Shown: positions 45,116 through 53,941 of the stretch, one piece after another
Position numbering within the stretch: position 1 is the stretch's first letter
Layout of the letters: each line of letters starts with the position of its first letter
From: Sorangium cellulosum
GTDB lineage: Bacteria > Myxococcota_A > Polyangia > Polyangiales > Polyangiaceae
Reading direction: 5' to 3'
DNA: 64,000 bases
NCBI RefSeq assembly: GCF_004135735.1
Contig: NZ_CP012670.1
Span: forward strand, 8,138,501-8,202,500
Position numbers and translations under genes: made by a program
The notes under the pieces: generated by a model
The model's database searches: none
What the model was told of the DNA's origin: nothing
The model's input: the letters and a program-made list of their open reading frames with translations, nothing else

Positions 45116-47293
45116 TCACGCGCGTTCCGGGGCCGTGCCGGGGCCGCCCCCGCCGCGGGACGCAGCGGCCAAGCCGCCCGAGAGCACGTCCTCGTCGCCG
45201 CCCGGGGGCGCGCGCTCGACGACGTCGCGCAGGATGGCCCCGGCTGTCCTCGCGCTCACGAGATCGACGGCGTGGAGGGTGGCCCCCGTGAGATCGGCGT
45301 CGCGGAGGTCGGCCCCCGTGAGGGTCGTGCCCGCCAGCGTGGCGCCCCTGAGCTTCGTCGCGCGCAGGATCACTCCGGTGAGGTTCGCTCCGATGAAGCT
45401 CGCTCCCGAGAGATCTGCGCGGCTGGCAAGAGACGACGTGAGGTTCGCCCGATCGAAGCCGGCGCCGGGAAGGCGCGCCTGCCGGAGATCGGCCCCCTCG
45501 AGCGACGCGCCCTCGAAGCTCGCGTTCGACCCCTTCGTTCCGGCGAGGTCCGCGCGGGCGAGGAGCGCGCCGTCGAGCCGCGCCCCGTCGAACCTCGCGC
45601 CGGAGAGATCGGCGGCCGTGAGATCGGCGCCGGAGAAGGTCGCCTCGGTCAGGTCCGCGCCGCGGAGGTTCGCTCCGGCGAGGCGAGCTTTATCGAACCT
45701 GCACCGGACGAGGCTCGAGCCCGCGAAGTTCCAGCGCTCCAGCGAGGCGCCGCTGAAATCGATCTCGTCGAGATGGACGTGGCTGAGCTTCAGGTCGTGG
45801 AGCGGCTCGCCGTCTCTCCGCCGGGCAAGCACCGTCGCGCGGATGCCGGTGGCCTCCGGCGCCGACGCCTCCGGCTTTGGCTCGGATCGACCCGCACCGG
45901 CGAGCCCGGGCGGAGGCGGCGCTGCCGGGGCGCGGGGCGCGGCGCTGCCTGCGGGCGCAGGCCCCCTCTCCCCGGGGTGCAGGGCCGTCTCTGCCAGCGA
46001 CGTCGCGCTCGGGTCCACGGCACCGGACGCCGGTCCGCGGGGCGGGAGCACGATCGAGCACGTGGCGTCGACCTCCTCCGGATCGAGCAGCCACATGGAG
46101 GGCAGGTCCTGCTCGGTGCTCCAGGGCGCCCCCGGGATCGGGTTCGACTGCGCGCTGCTCGCGTCCGGCGGGGCCAACGCGAACGGCGCGATCGGGCGCT
46201 CCAGGTGGCCCGCCACGGCAGCGTCGCGGAGATCGAGCGTCGTCCCCGGGCGGCGTGGCGCCGTGGCGGCGGTCTGCGCGGACGCCGAGCGAAGCGCGCC
46301 GACCGCGGGCCAGCGCAGCGGCAGCCCTGGCAGCTCCACGCCCGCGAGCACGTACAGGCGGTCGGGCGTGTCGCCGGGCTGCAAGGCGATGCTGCCGCGC
46401 CAGACCACGGAGCAGATCAGCCGATCCGCGTCGATGGTCAGCGTATCGGCGACCAGCTCGACAGCTTGCTCGTTCTCCTGGCCGATCCCCCCGGCGCGTC
46501 GGAGCCGCGCGACGCCGCGCGCGGAGGGCAGCTTGGACCGGACCCAGGGGAGCTGGGCGTGCATCCCTTGAAGGAGGATCCACTCGTCGACGCGCAGAAA
46601 ATCGATCTGTTGATCCCGAGGCGCCGCGTTGTAGTAGCGAAAATCGAAGCGCGCATCGAGCTCTGGGGCGAAGGAGCTCGGCTCCTCCGCGCCGCCGAGC
46701 AAGGACCTCCGCGGGGCCCATTGCCTTGCGACCGGTCCCAGGCCTGCTGGACGGCTGGCATCGACCGGATCGAGGAGGTTGGGCAGCGCCATGCCGGCGC
46801 CGACGCCGACGGGGTTCGCGTCGATGTGCTCACCGCCGTACGCGCGCTCGTACACGAGCGGAATGCGCTGGAACGGGCGAGGGCTCGGCGCCTCTCGGCT
46901 ACGATCGCCGAACGCGTGCAGGACCTTGTCGAGCGTCCAGCGGCCGTCGCGGTAGAGCGCGAGCCTCACCGTGAGCGCGGTCGTGGGCTGCCCTGCCGGA
47001 GCGCAGGCGTGTCCGCGTACGAGGACCCCGGCGCTCGGCAGGTACGGAGCGATCTCGCAGGCCTCGACGAGGCTGCCGCGACTGTCGGGCGGCAGATCGG
47101 CGCGGTGGATCTCGAGCGGCGAGGAGAGCTCCGCGTACGCCTCGTGGACGAGCCGGAAGGTCGCCTTGACGACGACCGTGAGCCGCTCCACACCCTGCAT
47201 GCGCCAGAGCACGGCGCCGCACGACGCAGGCGTCAAAGCGACGACGGGGACAGGCCAGGGCGGCTGCACGATCGGCGAAGGAAGGGCGCTCAC
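45116..47293 (-). CDS. DUF2169-pentapeptide repeat fusion, second cluster
   Basis: This is a 725-residue protein. A DUF2169 domain fills the first 340 residues (CGAVLWRMQGVERLTVVVKA, YERAYGGEHIDANPVGVGAG, RYYNAAPRDQQIDFLRVDEW), a Pro/Ala linker spans about 380-490, and pentapeptide repeats run from about residue 510 to 700 (VHLDEIDFSGASLERWNFAG to GADLRDADLTGATLHAVDLV). It starts with GTG at 47293. It leads the second cluster, 110 bases before the VgrG gene. Compared with the first gene of the other cluster (11705), this one has pentapeptides where that one has an Ala/Pro repeat tail. Confidence 0.87.
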   Translation of the reverse strand: MSALPSPIVQPPWPVPVVALTPASCGAVLWRMQGVERLTVVVKATFRLVHEAYAELSSPLEIHRADLPPDSRGSLVEACEIAPYLPSAGVLVRGHACAPAGQPTTALTVRLALYRDGRWTLDKVLHAFGDRSREAPSPRPFQRIPLVYERAYGGEHIDANPVGVGAGMALPNLLDPVDASRPAGLGPVARQWAPRRSLLGGAEEPSSFAPELDARFDFRYYNAAPRDQQIDFLRVDEWILLQGMHAQLPWVRSKLPSARGVARLRRAGGIGQENEQAVELVADTLTIDADRLICSVVWRGSIALQPGDTPDRLYVLAGVELPGLPLRWPAVGALRSASAQTAATAPRRPGTTLDLRDAAVAGHLERPIAPFALAPPDASSAQSNPIPGAPWSTEQDLPSMWLLDPEEVDATCSIVLPPRGPASGAVDPSATSLAETALHPGERGPAPAGSAAPRAPAAPPPPGLAGAGRSEPKPEASAPEATGIRATVLARRRDGEPLHDLKLSHVHLDEIDFSGASLERWNFAGSSLVRCRFDKARLAGANLRGADLTEATFSGADLTAADLSGARFDGARLDGALLARADLAGTKGSNASFEGASLEGADLRQARLPGAGFDRANLTSSLASRADLSGASFIGANLTGVILRATKLRGATLAGTTLTGADLRDADLTGATLHAVDLVSARTAGAILRDVVERAPPGGDEDVLSGGLAAASRGGGGPGTAPERA

Positions 47294-47508
47294 GAGCTCG
47301 GAGCCGCGCGCCGCGGATGTCTGGCCGGCCCCTGGGCAGAAGACGGTACGCCATGGCTCTCCCGGCGTGCAAGCGCCGCCGGGAGACGACGCCTCGCCCG
47401 AACGGGACGTCGTCTGGGCGCGACGACGCGCTGGCCGGCGCGGGTAAAGACAGCGACGGGGACGATCCCGCGCTCGACGCGGCTCCGCTCACCGCGCGCT
47501 CGCGTCGC

Positions 47509-48255
47509 TCACCCCGCGTGCGCGTCGCTCACCGCGATGAGCGCCCCGAGCGCCGCGGCGCACACCGTCTCGGTGCGCAGCGTCAGCGCGCCGAGGCGCA
47601 CGCGCTCGAACCCGAGCGCCGCGCACACGCCGAGCTCCTCGGGCGCGAGCCCGCCCTCCGGGCCCACCACGAACGCCGCCTCCATGCCCGGCGCGAGCGC
47701 CGCGAGCCGCGCGCCGAGCGGCGTCTCCGCGTACGGATCCAGGCACATCCCGAGCGCCCCGCCCTCGGTCGCGCGCGCGGCCGAGAGCGCCGCCGCCAGC
47801 GACATCGGCGCGTCCACCCGCGGCGCGTCGCCGCGGCCGCACTGGCGCGCCGCCTCCACCGCGATCCGCCGCCAGCGCTGGCTCTTCTCCTCGCCGGGCC
47901 GCGCCACGCTGCGCGCCGAGATCGCCGGGATGATGCGCGTCGCGCCGAGCTCGGTCGCGTCGCGCACCACCGCGTCCATCTTGTCGCCCTTGCCGATCGC
48001 CTGGATCCACGTCACGCGCCGCCCGGGCCGCAGCGCGGCGGGGCGGGGCGCGTCGATGCGCGCCTCCGCGGTGTGGCGGCCGATCGACTCGAGCGTGGCG
48101 TCCGCCTCGATCCCGAGCTCCGGATCGAACACGATGAAGCGATCGCCCTCGCGCAGGCGGTGCACCCGCACGACGTAGCTCGCCGCCTCCCGGGGCAGCG
48201 CGATCACGCCGGGCGCGATCGCGCCGAGCGGCACCCTGAGGAGCGCCTGGGTCAT
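47509..48255 (-). CDS. rsmE: 16S rRNA (uracil-1498 N3) methyltransferase
   Basis: This is a 248-residue SPOUT-family enzyme that methylates U1498 of 16S rRNA using S-adenosylmethionine. It shows the PUA-like N-terminus (SYVVRVHRLREGDRFIVFDP), GDKMDAVVRDATELGATRII, and the C-terminal knot AAFVVGPEGGLAPEELGVCA, RLGALTLRTETVCAAALGAL that binds the cofactor. Length is normal. The start ATG at 48255 overlaps the stop of prmA by four bases (ATGA), so both ribosome-modifying methyltransferases are co-translated, a common pairing. Confidence 0.93.
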   Translation of the reverse strand: MTQALLRVPLGAIAPGVIALPREAASYVVRVHRLREGDRFIVFDPELGIEADATLESIGRHTAEARIDAPRPAALRPGRRVTWIQAIGKGDKMDAVVRDATELGATRIIPAISARSVARPGEEKSQRWRRIAVEAARQCGRGDAPRVDAPMSLAAALSAARATEGGALGMCLDPYAETPLGARLAALAPGMEAAFVVGPEGGLAPEELGVCAALGFERVRLGALTLRTETVCAAALGALIAVSDAHAG

Positions 48256-49184
48256 TCCGGCGCGCGGAACAGGAGCGCCACCCACCCCTCGCCGCCCGCG
48301 TCGCCCCGCGACGCGCCGCGATCCTCGCGCGGCGACGCGGGATCGGGCCGCGTCGCCACGTGCTCGAGCCGGCGCGGCAAGGACGTGTACCGCGCGACGA
48401 GATCGTCGCGCTCGCCCTCCAGGATGCCCGACAGGATCAGCCGCCCGCCCGGCGCGAGCACGCGGGCGAGCTCGGGCGCCATCGGCCGGAGCACCCGCGC
48501 CTCGATGTTCGCGACGACCCACGGGAACTGCCGCGTCACCGCCTCGACCACGCCGGCGCTCGCGTCGATGCGCCCCTCGAGGCCGTTGCGGGCCGCGTTC
48601 TCGAGGACCACCTCGATGACATCGTCGTCGTTGTCGATCGCGACGGCCCGCTCCGCCCCGAGCAGCAGCGCGACCAGCGCGAGGATGCCGCTGCCCGTGC
48701 CCACGTCGAGGATCTCGCGGCCGCGGAGCTCCGCCGCGTGCTCGTCGAGCAGCTCCGCGACGAGCGCGGTCGTCGCGTGCAGGCCCGTCCCGAACGCCCG
48801 CCCCGGCTCGAGCAGCAGCGCCCGCTCCCCCTCGCCGCGCGGCGTGTAGTCGACCCACGGCGGGACGACGGTGATCGTGGGCGTCAGCGGGAACGGCGCG
48901 AAGTGCTCCTTCCAGGCGTCGCGCCACGCGTCGCCCACGACCTCCTCGAGGCGCGCGGCGAGCGGGGGCGACAGCTCGCCGAGCGCCGCGATGGCGGCCG
49001 TCGCCTCGTCGTGATCGTCGAAGCTCGCGACGAGCGTCACCTGACCTGCGCGGGCGCCGCGCACGAGCGTCTGCTCGTCGCGTTGCTCCACGCCGGTCGC
49101 GCCGAGCTCGAAGAGCGCGGCCGCGATCTCGTCGGCTTCCGGCTCGGGGACATCGACTGCAACGAACGGGTATCGAGGCTCCAC
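48252..49184 (-). CDS. prmA: Ribosomal protein L11 methyltransferase
   Basis: This 310-residue enzyme trimethylates ribosomal protein L11. It has a substrate-binding N-terminal domain (PRYPFVAVDVPEPEADEIAA), the linker WRDAWKEHFAPFPLTPTITV, and an S-adenosylmethionine domain with PGRAFGTGLHATTALVAELL, ILDVGTGSGILALVALLLGA and WVVANIEARVLRPMAPELAR. The GTG start at 49184 is chosen because GGAG lies eight bases upstream and it gives the standard N-terminus; codons further upstream add Arg-rich sequence. A short Asp/Arg/Gly-rich insert near the end (RPDPASPREDRGASRGDAGG) is lineage-specific. Confidence 0.92.
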   Translation of the reverse strand: MEPRYPFVAVDVPEPEADEIAAALFELGATGVEQRDEQTLVRGARAGQVTLVASFDDHDEATAAIAALGELSPPLAARLEEVVGDAWRDAWKEHFAPFPLTPTITVVPPWVDYTPRGEGERALLLEPGRAFGTGLHATTALVAELLDEHAAELRGREILDVGTGSGILALVALLLGAERAVAIDNDDDVIEVVLENAARNGLEGRIDASAGVVEAVTRQFPWVVANIEARVLRPMAPELARVLAPGGRLILSGILEGERDDLVARYTSLPRRLEHVATRPDPASPREDRGASRGDAGGEGWVALLFRAPE

Positions 49185-49306
49185 TGGCTTGCTCCGTGAC
49201 AGGGACCGCCGGGGCGCGGCGGCGCGCGAGCCTAGCGAAGATCCCGCGCGGCCGCTCCGCCGATCGCGCGAAAGTGCTGGAACACGCGGAGCAATTCCGC
49301 GCCCGG

Positions 49307-50002
49307 CTAGCGGCCCACGTAGCGGCGTCGCGACGGGACCGAGACGAGCACCTCGGCGCGCGAGGCGGGCGGGGGCACGCGCTCGCCGTCGTGGAGCACC
49401 ATCGCGGTGAGGCGCCCGCCGTAGACGGCGCCCGTGTCGATGCCGGTCGCCCACGCGTGCATCTGCGGCTCGCTCCGCGCGTTATGGCCGAACACGACGT
49501 GCGGCGGGCCCTTGTAGGTCTGCCCCCACAGCGTCTTGCCCCCGCGGCGCTCGATCGGCTCGCCGTAGCGGCCGAGGCAGCGGACGTACATCAACGTGTG
49601 CGGATCTTGCCGCTCGATCGGCAGCCCGGGGATCAGCCCCGCATGGACCACGCGCAGCCCGTGATCCGGCAGATCGAGCCAGTACGGCAGCGTCTCGAGC
49701 CAGGCCCAGTCGCGCTTGCGCAGCTGCTGCGCGGTCAGCCGCGAGAGCTCGCCCAGCGGCTCGCCGCGAGGATCGCTGCGCCCCGCGTGCCAGCGGAGCA
49801 GCCGGTCCTCGTGGTTGCCCCGCACCGACACGGCGCCGATCTCCCGGAGCAGATCGAGCGTGCCGCACGGGTCCGGCCCGCGCACGATGAGATCGCCGAC
49901 CATGACGACCCGGTCGCCCGACGCGTAGCCGACGTGCTCGATGAGCCGCGCCAGCTCATCCCGGCAGCCGTGGACGTCACCGATGATGATCGTGCGCGGC
50001 AT
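49307..50002 (-). CDS. Metallophosphoesterase, PPP-type Ser/Thr phosphatase / ApaH-like
   Basis: This 231-residue enzyme carries the calcineurin-type metal motifs in order: TIIIGDVHGCRDELARLIEH (GDxHG) near residue 5, VVMVGDLIVRGPD (GDxxxRG) near 32, SVRGNHEDRLLRWH (GNHE) near 60, a histidine in LRVVHAGLIPGL near 120, and VVFGHNARS near 178. Such enzymes hydrolyse phosphoprotein or dinucleoside polyphosphate substrates. It starts at the ATG at 50002. Its upstream region is the 20-bp tandem repeat tract, so its leader RNA may be long and repetitive. Confidence 0.88.
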   Translation of the reverse strand: MPRTIIIGDVHGCRDELARLIEHVGYASGDRVVMVGDLIVRGPDPCGTLDLLREIGAVSVRGNHEDRLLRWHAGRSDPRGEPLGELSRLTAQQLRKRDWAWLETLPYWLDLPDHGLRVVHAGLIPGLPIERQDPHTLMYVRCLGRYGEPIERRGGKTLWGQTYKGPPHVVFGHNARSEPQMHAWATGIDTGAVYGGRLTAMVLHDGERVPPPASRAEVLVSVPSRRRYVGR

Positions 50003-50082
50003 CTCATGCCAACCGTAGCAGGGACGCCCCGTCCAGGGAGCACCGCAGACCGCGCCGGCACGCGCCCGGGTGTTGAGGGGGC

Positions 50083-50392
50083 CCACCCAGGGGGCCCACC
50101 CAGGTTGAGGCGGCCCCACCCAGGTTGAGCCGGCCCCAGGTTGAGCCGGCCCCCACCCGGCGGCCCCCACCCCGGCGGCCCCCACCCAGGTTGAGCCGGC
50201 CCCAGGTTGAGCCGGCCCCCACCCGGCGGCCCCCACCCCGGCGGCCCCCACCCAGGTTGAGCCGGCCCCCACCCAGGTTGAGGCGGCCCCACCCAGGTTG
50301 AGCCGGCCCAGGTTGAGCCGGCCCCACCCAGGTTGAGCCGGCCCCACCCAGGTTGAGCCGGCCCCACCCAGGTTGAGCCGGCCCCAGCCCCC
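50083..50392. repeat. 20-bp tandem repeat tract with 66-bp higher-order units
   Basis: Twelve copies of CAGGTTGAGNCGGCC occur, mostly in 20-base units CCCCACCCAGGTTGAGCCGG; the five at the right end are the most regular. In the middle two larger 66-base units (50122-50187 and 50188-50253) repeat the same order of short unit, double copy and CCCGGCGGCCCCCACC block. The tract is in the 531-base gap between glgC (ending 50534) and the phosphatase (starting 50002). The rest of the gap (50393-50533) shows nothing recognisable. Confidence 0.92.
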
Positions 50393-50533
50393 GACCTGAT
50401 GACCTAGCTCCGGCGAGCGCGCCGGGCGCGGCCGCGCGGCCCCGCCGGCCGGCCGAGGGCGACGCCCTCCTCCGGACGCGGCGCGCTGGGAGCGCCCGCG
50501 CCCGGTTCGGGCGCCCCGGTCAGGCGCGGGGCC

Positions 50534-51802
50534 TCACGGCGAGCCGATCTTCGCGCGCTTCGGGATGACGACGATCCCGCCCTCGCTGACGAACCACTTC
50601 TTGCGGTCCTCCTCGAGGTTGAAGCCGATCTCCGCGCCCGCGGGGATCTCGACGTCCTTGTCGATGATGCAGCGGCGGAGCTTGACGTGCCGGCCGATCT
50701 TGACGTCCTCGAACAGCACGCACTCCTCGATGTGGCTGAACGAGTTCACGCGCACCCGGTTCGAGAGCACGCTGCGGTGGATCCGGCCGCCGGAGATGAT
50801 GCACCCGAGGGACACGAGGCTGTCCGTCGCGATGCCGACGCGCGCGTTCGCCTCGTCGCGGAACACGAACTTCGCGGGCGGGTCGTGGCTGATGCCCGTC
50901 CGGATCGGCCAGCGCGGGTTGTAGAAGTTGAACGCCGGCTGGATGTTGACGAGATCCATCTGGGCGGCCCAGTACGCGTCGATGGTCCCGATGTCGCGCC
51001 AGTAGCCCGCCCCCTCGTCCTCGCCGGGGACGCGGTTCTCGTGGAAATCGTAGACGTAGACGCGGCTGCCGCCCTTGACCATCCGCGGGATGATGTCGCG
51101 CCCGAAGTCGTGCGCGCTGTCCTCCGTCGCGGCGTCCTGCTCGAGCACGTCGAGCAGCGCCGGGGTCTTGAAGATGTAGTTGCCCATCGAGGCCAGGCAC
51201 ATGCCCGGCCGGCCCGGCATGCTCGGCGGATCCTTCACCTTCTCGTGGAAGGCGATGATGCGCCCCGACTCGTCGCACTCGATGACGCCGAACGCCCTCG
51301 CCTCCTCCTTGGTCACCGGGATGGCGGCGACCGACACGTCGGCGTCGCGCGCCAGGTGCTCGTGCAGCATCTGGCGCACGTCCATCTTGTAGACGTGATC
51401 GCCGCCGAAGATGCAGAGGTGCTCGGGCGACTCGTCCGTGATGACGTGCTGGGTCTGGTAGACGGCGTCCGCCGACCCCTTGAACCAGCTCTTGCCGGTG
51501 CGCTGCTGCGCCGGCACGGTCTCGATGAAGCTGTCGAGCATCGGCGACAGGCGCCAGGCTCGGGCGATGTGCTCGTCTAGCGACGCGCTCTTGTACTGCG
51601 TGAGGATCTTGATTCGGTGCAGGCCGGAGTTGACGAAGTTCGAGAGGACGATGTCGATGATCCGGTAGCGGCCGCCGAACGGCACGGCTGGCTTCGCCCG
51701 GTCGTGTGTGAGCGGGCCGAGCCGGCGGCCTTCGCCGCCTGCGAGGATCATCACCAAAATCTTCGACGCTTCGAAAGCGGCGCGCAGGGTCGTCTCGCGC
51801 AT
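50534..51802 (-). CDS. glgC: Glucose-1-phosphate adenylyltransferase
   Basis: This 422-residue enzyme makes ADP-glucose from glucose 1-phosphate and ATP, the first committed step of glycogen synthesis. It shows the nucleotidyltransferase signature LAGGEGRRLGPLTHDRAKPA at 20-39, FGGRYRIIDIVLSNFVNSGL, the substrate-loop GSADAVYQTQHVI, FGGDHVYKMDV, and FGVIECDESGRIIAFHEKV, plus a C-terminal left-handed beta-helix (VSLGCIISGGRIHRSVLSNR, VLFEDVKIGRHVKLRRCIID). The start ATG at 51802 (MRETTLRAAFEASKILVMIL) fits family length; the frame continues upstream through repeats and is rejected there. No other glycogen gene is adjacent. Confidence 0.93.
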   Translation of the reverse strand: MRETTLRAAFEASKILVMILAGGEGRRLGPLTHDRAKPAVPFGGRYRIIDIVLSNFVNSGLHRIKILTQYKSASLDEHIARAWRLSPMLDSFIETVPAQQRTGKSWFKGSADAVYQTQHVITDESPEHLCIFGGDHVYKMDVRQMLHEHLARDADVSVAAIPVTKEEARAFGVIECDESGRIIAFHEKVKDPPSMPGRPGMCLASMGNYIFKTPALLDVLEQDAATEDSAHDFGRDIIPRMVKGGSRVYVYDFHENRVPGEDEGAGYWRDIGTIDAYWAAQMDLVNIQPAFNFYNPRWPIRTGISHDPPAKFVFRDEANARVGIATDSLVSLGCIISGGRIHRSVLSNRVRVNSFSHIEECVLFEDVKIGRHVKLRRCIIDKDVEIPAGAEIGFNLEEDRKKWFVSEGGIVVIPKRAKIGSP

Positions 51803-52533
51803 GGGACGGAGAGGGTAGCCGATCGATGTTGCCAGAGCGAAGAGCGGAAACGCCTTCTTCGCGTACAGCAGAGCACGGAGGGCGGGAGAACACGGCGAAA
51901 GCCGGCGCAATGGACGCCCGCGCCCCTCGGGCTGGCCGTGGCCCTCGGCGCGCGCCGCGCCCCTCGGGCTGGCCGTGGCCCTCGGCGCGCGCCGCGCCCC
52001 ACCTCGGCCGCGCCGGCGCCCGCGCGGCGCCTCGGGCGCGCTCCCCCGGCGCTCCTCGCTCCCGGCGCGCGCGCACACCCCTCCCGCCCGCCTCCGGTGA
52101 GCCCGCGCGCGCCCCTCCCGCCCGCCTCCGGTGAGCCCGCGCGCGCCCCTCCCGCCCGCCTCCGGTGAGCCCGCGCGCGCCCCTCCCGCCCGCCTCCGGT
52201 GAGCCCGCGCGCGCCCCTCCCGCCCGCCTCCGGTGAGCCCGCGCGCGCCCCTCCCGCCCGCCTCCGGCAGGCTTCCGCGCCCGCCTCCGGCGCGGACCCG
52301 CGCGCGCCTCTCCGGCGACGCCCCTCGGTGCTCCGCCGCATGGCCGCTCGATGAAGAGAGGGGGACGTTTCCGTTTCTCTTTACGATCCGCTCGCGGCCG
52401 TGATAGCCGTTTCGCCGCCGCGCACGCATGCGAGAGGCACCTGGATCGCGCGCGGCGCGATGCTGTCCGACGGCTACTCCAGGGCTGGAACTTTCCCGCT
52501 GGATGTGCCCGTCTCGTTGACCCTGGAGATGCC
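51803..52533. repeat. Tandem repeat-rich intergenic region (34-bp and 36-bp units)
   Basis: Two tandem copies of a 36-base unit starting CGCCCCTCGGGCTGGCCGTG lie at 51921-51995. Five 34-base units of CCTCCGGTGAGCCCGCGCGC plus GCCCCTCCCGCCCG start at 52091, 52125, 52159, 52193 and 52227, with a degenerate sixth. Both arrays lie between glgC (leftward) and the lipoprotein gene (rightward), so they may affect both promoters. Long open frames through the arrays are repeat artefacts. After 52350 the sequence is less GC-rich and probably holds the lipoprotein promoter. Confidence 0.88.
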
Positions 52534-53238
52534 ATGAACGTCCGATTCGGTCGACCCCTCGCCGCCGCAGTCCTCCTCGTCGCGGGCACTTCAGCGTGCG
52601 GAGGGGACGAGCAGCCGTACCAGCCGAAGCCCGCGTTCAGCGGCCGGAAAGCGAACCTGCCCGCGGTGCCGACGCTGCCCGCGAAGGTGAGGAAGCAGGG
52701 CGACGTCTACACGGTCTGGGGGCTCACCCACGACCTCCGGAGCCGTGTCCACTTCGAGGACGTGAACGGCAAGAAGGTCACGGTCGCCGGCTACATCGTC
52801 AAGACGAACCTCGGGGACGCCCCGAAGTGCGCGGTGCACAAGACCGGCAAGGCCGACCCGCCCGACTGCAACGCGCCGGTCCCGAGCTTCGCCATCGCCG
52901 ACGAGAAAGGCGAGACGAAGGACATGATCGAGGTGATGGGCTGGGCCTCGAACTTCGCGCAGATCTACAGCATGATCGAGGAGATCGACCGCAAGCCCAA
53001 GGGCAAGGAGGGCGAGGCGAAGGTCACCGACGAGTTCTGGGGCCAGGAGCTGCCGAACCCGATCCCGAACGTCGGCGCGAAGGTGAAGATCACCGGCACC
53101 TACGGCGTGACGTTCACGAAGTCGACCGGCGGCGCCGCGGCCAACCCGAAGTACGGCATCCTGTCGGCGGAGCAGATCGAGTACCTCGAGCCGCCGCCCG
53201 AGAAGGCCTATCTCCCCGGCATGCGGAAGAAGCCCTGA
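52534..53238 (+). CDS. Putative lipoprotein, OB-like domain
   Basis: This is a 234-residue secreted lipoprotein: MNVRFGRPLAAAVLLVAGTS then lipobox GTSACGG with Cys near 22. The mature protein has a strand-rich domain (LRSRVHFEDVNGKKVTVAGY, IVKTNLGDAPKCAVHKTGKA, GAKVKITGTYGVTFTKSTGG) that resembles an OB fold, with two cysteines in CAVHKTGKADPPDC that could pair. I do not recognise a named family. It stands alone with a long repeat-rich upstream region. Confidence 0.75.
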   Translation: MNVRFGRPLAAAVLLVAGTSACGGDEQPYQPKPAFSGRKANLPAVPTLPAKVRKQGDVYTVWGLTHDLRSRVHFEDVNGKKVTVAGYIVKTNLGDAPKCAVHKTGKADPPDCNAPVPSFAIADEKGETKDMIEVMGWASNFAQIYSMIEEIDRKPKGKEGEAKVTDEFWGQELPNPIPNVGAKVKITGTYGVTFTKSTGGAAANPKYGILSAEQIEYLEPPPEKAYLPGMRKKP

Positions 53239-53341
53239 CGCCGCCGGGCGCCCGGCGTGGAGCGGCGGATGGCCCTCGCGGCCGCCGCCGCACCCCGGGG
53301 CGCGGGCGCGAGCCGCCGCGGCGCAGCGGGCCGCCGGCGCC

Positions 53342-53746
53342 TCAGCGGCGGAGGGGCCGGACCTTGATGCCGGCGTCGGTCGCCGCGGACTCGAAGATCG
53401 CCTCGATCAGGAGCCGCCGCACCTCGGGGTCGTGCGCCTCCCGGTGCTCGAGCCGCACCAGCGACGCCGGCGCCTTGCGCGCGATCGCGTCGAACAGCGC
53501 CGGATCGAACCGGTACAGATCCTCCATCACGAGGACGGCGTACGGCCGCGACGCCCCGACGACCGCCCGGAGCGACCGCAGGTCGGCCTCGCGCACCGCC
53601 ACGCCGAGCCGCGCCCCTGCGTCGCGGCACGCTGCGACGAGCTCCGCCGGGCAGCCGGCGACGATCACCACCGGAACGGGGGGAGCGCCCGGGACCACGG
53701 CCTTGCGCGGCTTCGGCACATCCATACGAGCGCTGCGTATGACCAT
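53342..53746 (-). CDS. Hypothetical small alpha/beta protein
   Basis: The frame gives 134 residues from the ATG at 53746 (MVIRSARMDVPKPRK); an ATG at 53725 is equally possible. The sequence VPVVIVAGCPAELVAACRDA, GARLGVAVREADLRSLRAVV, PYAVLVMEDLYRFDPALFDA alternates strands and helices as in a receiver-like or Rossmann fold, but the phosphorylation aspartate pattern of response regulators is not clear. The C-terminus DPEVRRLLIEAIFESAATDA is helical. I do not recognise the family. Codons further upstream lead into tandem repeats and are rejected. Confidence 0.65.
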   Translation of the reverse strand: MVIRSARMDVPKPRKAVVPGAPPVPVVIVAGCPAELVAACRDAGARLGVAVREADLRSLRAVVGASRPYAVLVMEDLYRFDPALFDAIARKAPASLVRLEHREAHDPEVRRLLIEAIFESAATDAGIKVRPLRR

Positions 53747-53836
53747 GACCCGGGTCGCCGGCAAGGGAAACTTGTGCCGGACCACCCCGCGCGCGGCGCC
53801 CGCGGGTGCGCGGGGCGCCCCGGCGCGTGACGCCCC

Positions 53837-53941
53837 CAGCGCGCGCTGGGGCCCTGCTCCACGTGCCACCTCAGCGCGCGCTGGGGCCCTGCTCCACGTG
53901 CCACCTCAGCGCGCGCTGGGCCCCTGCTCCACGTGCCACCC
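53837..53941. repeat. 35-bp tandem triplication of a gene's 3' end
   Basis: Three 35-base units with CAGCGCGCGCTG start at 53837, 53872 and 53907. In the minus direction each unit reads GGTGGCACGTGGAGCAGGGC plus CCCAGCGCGCGCTGA. The first of these, in gene order, is the end of the 53906-54274 gene (WHVEQGPSAR and its TGA); the other two follow the stop. So the terminal ten codons and stop have been copied in tandem. Confidence 0.92.
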
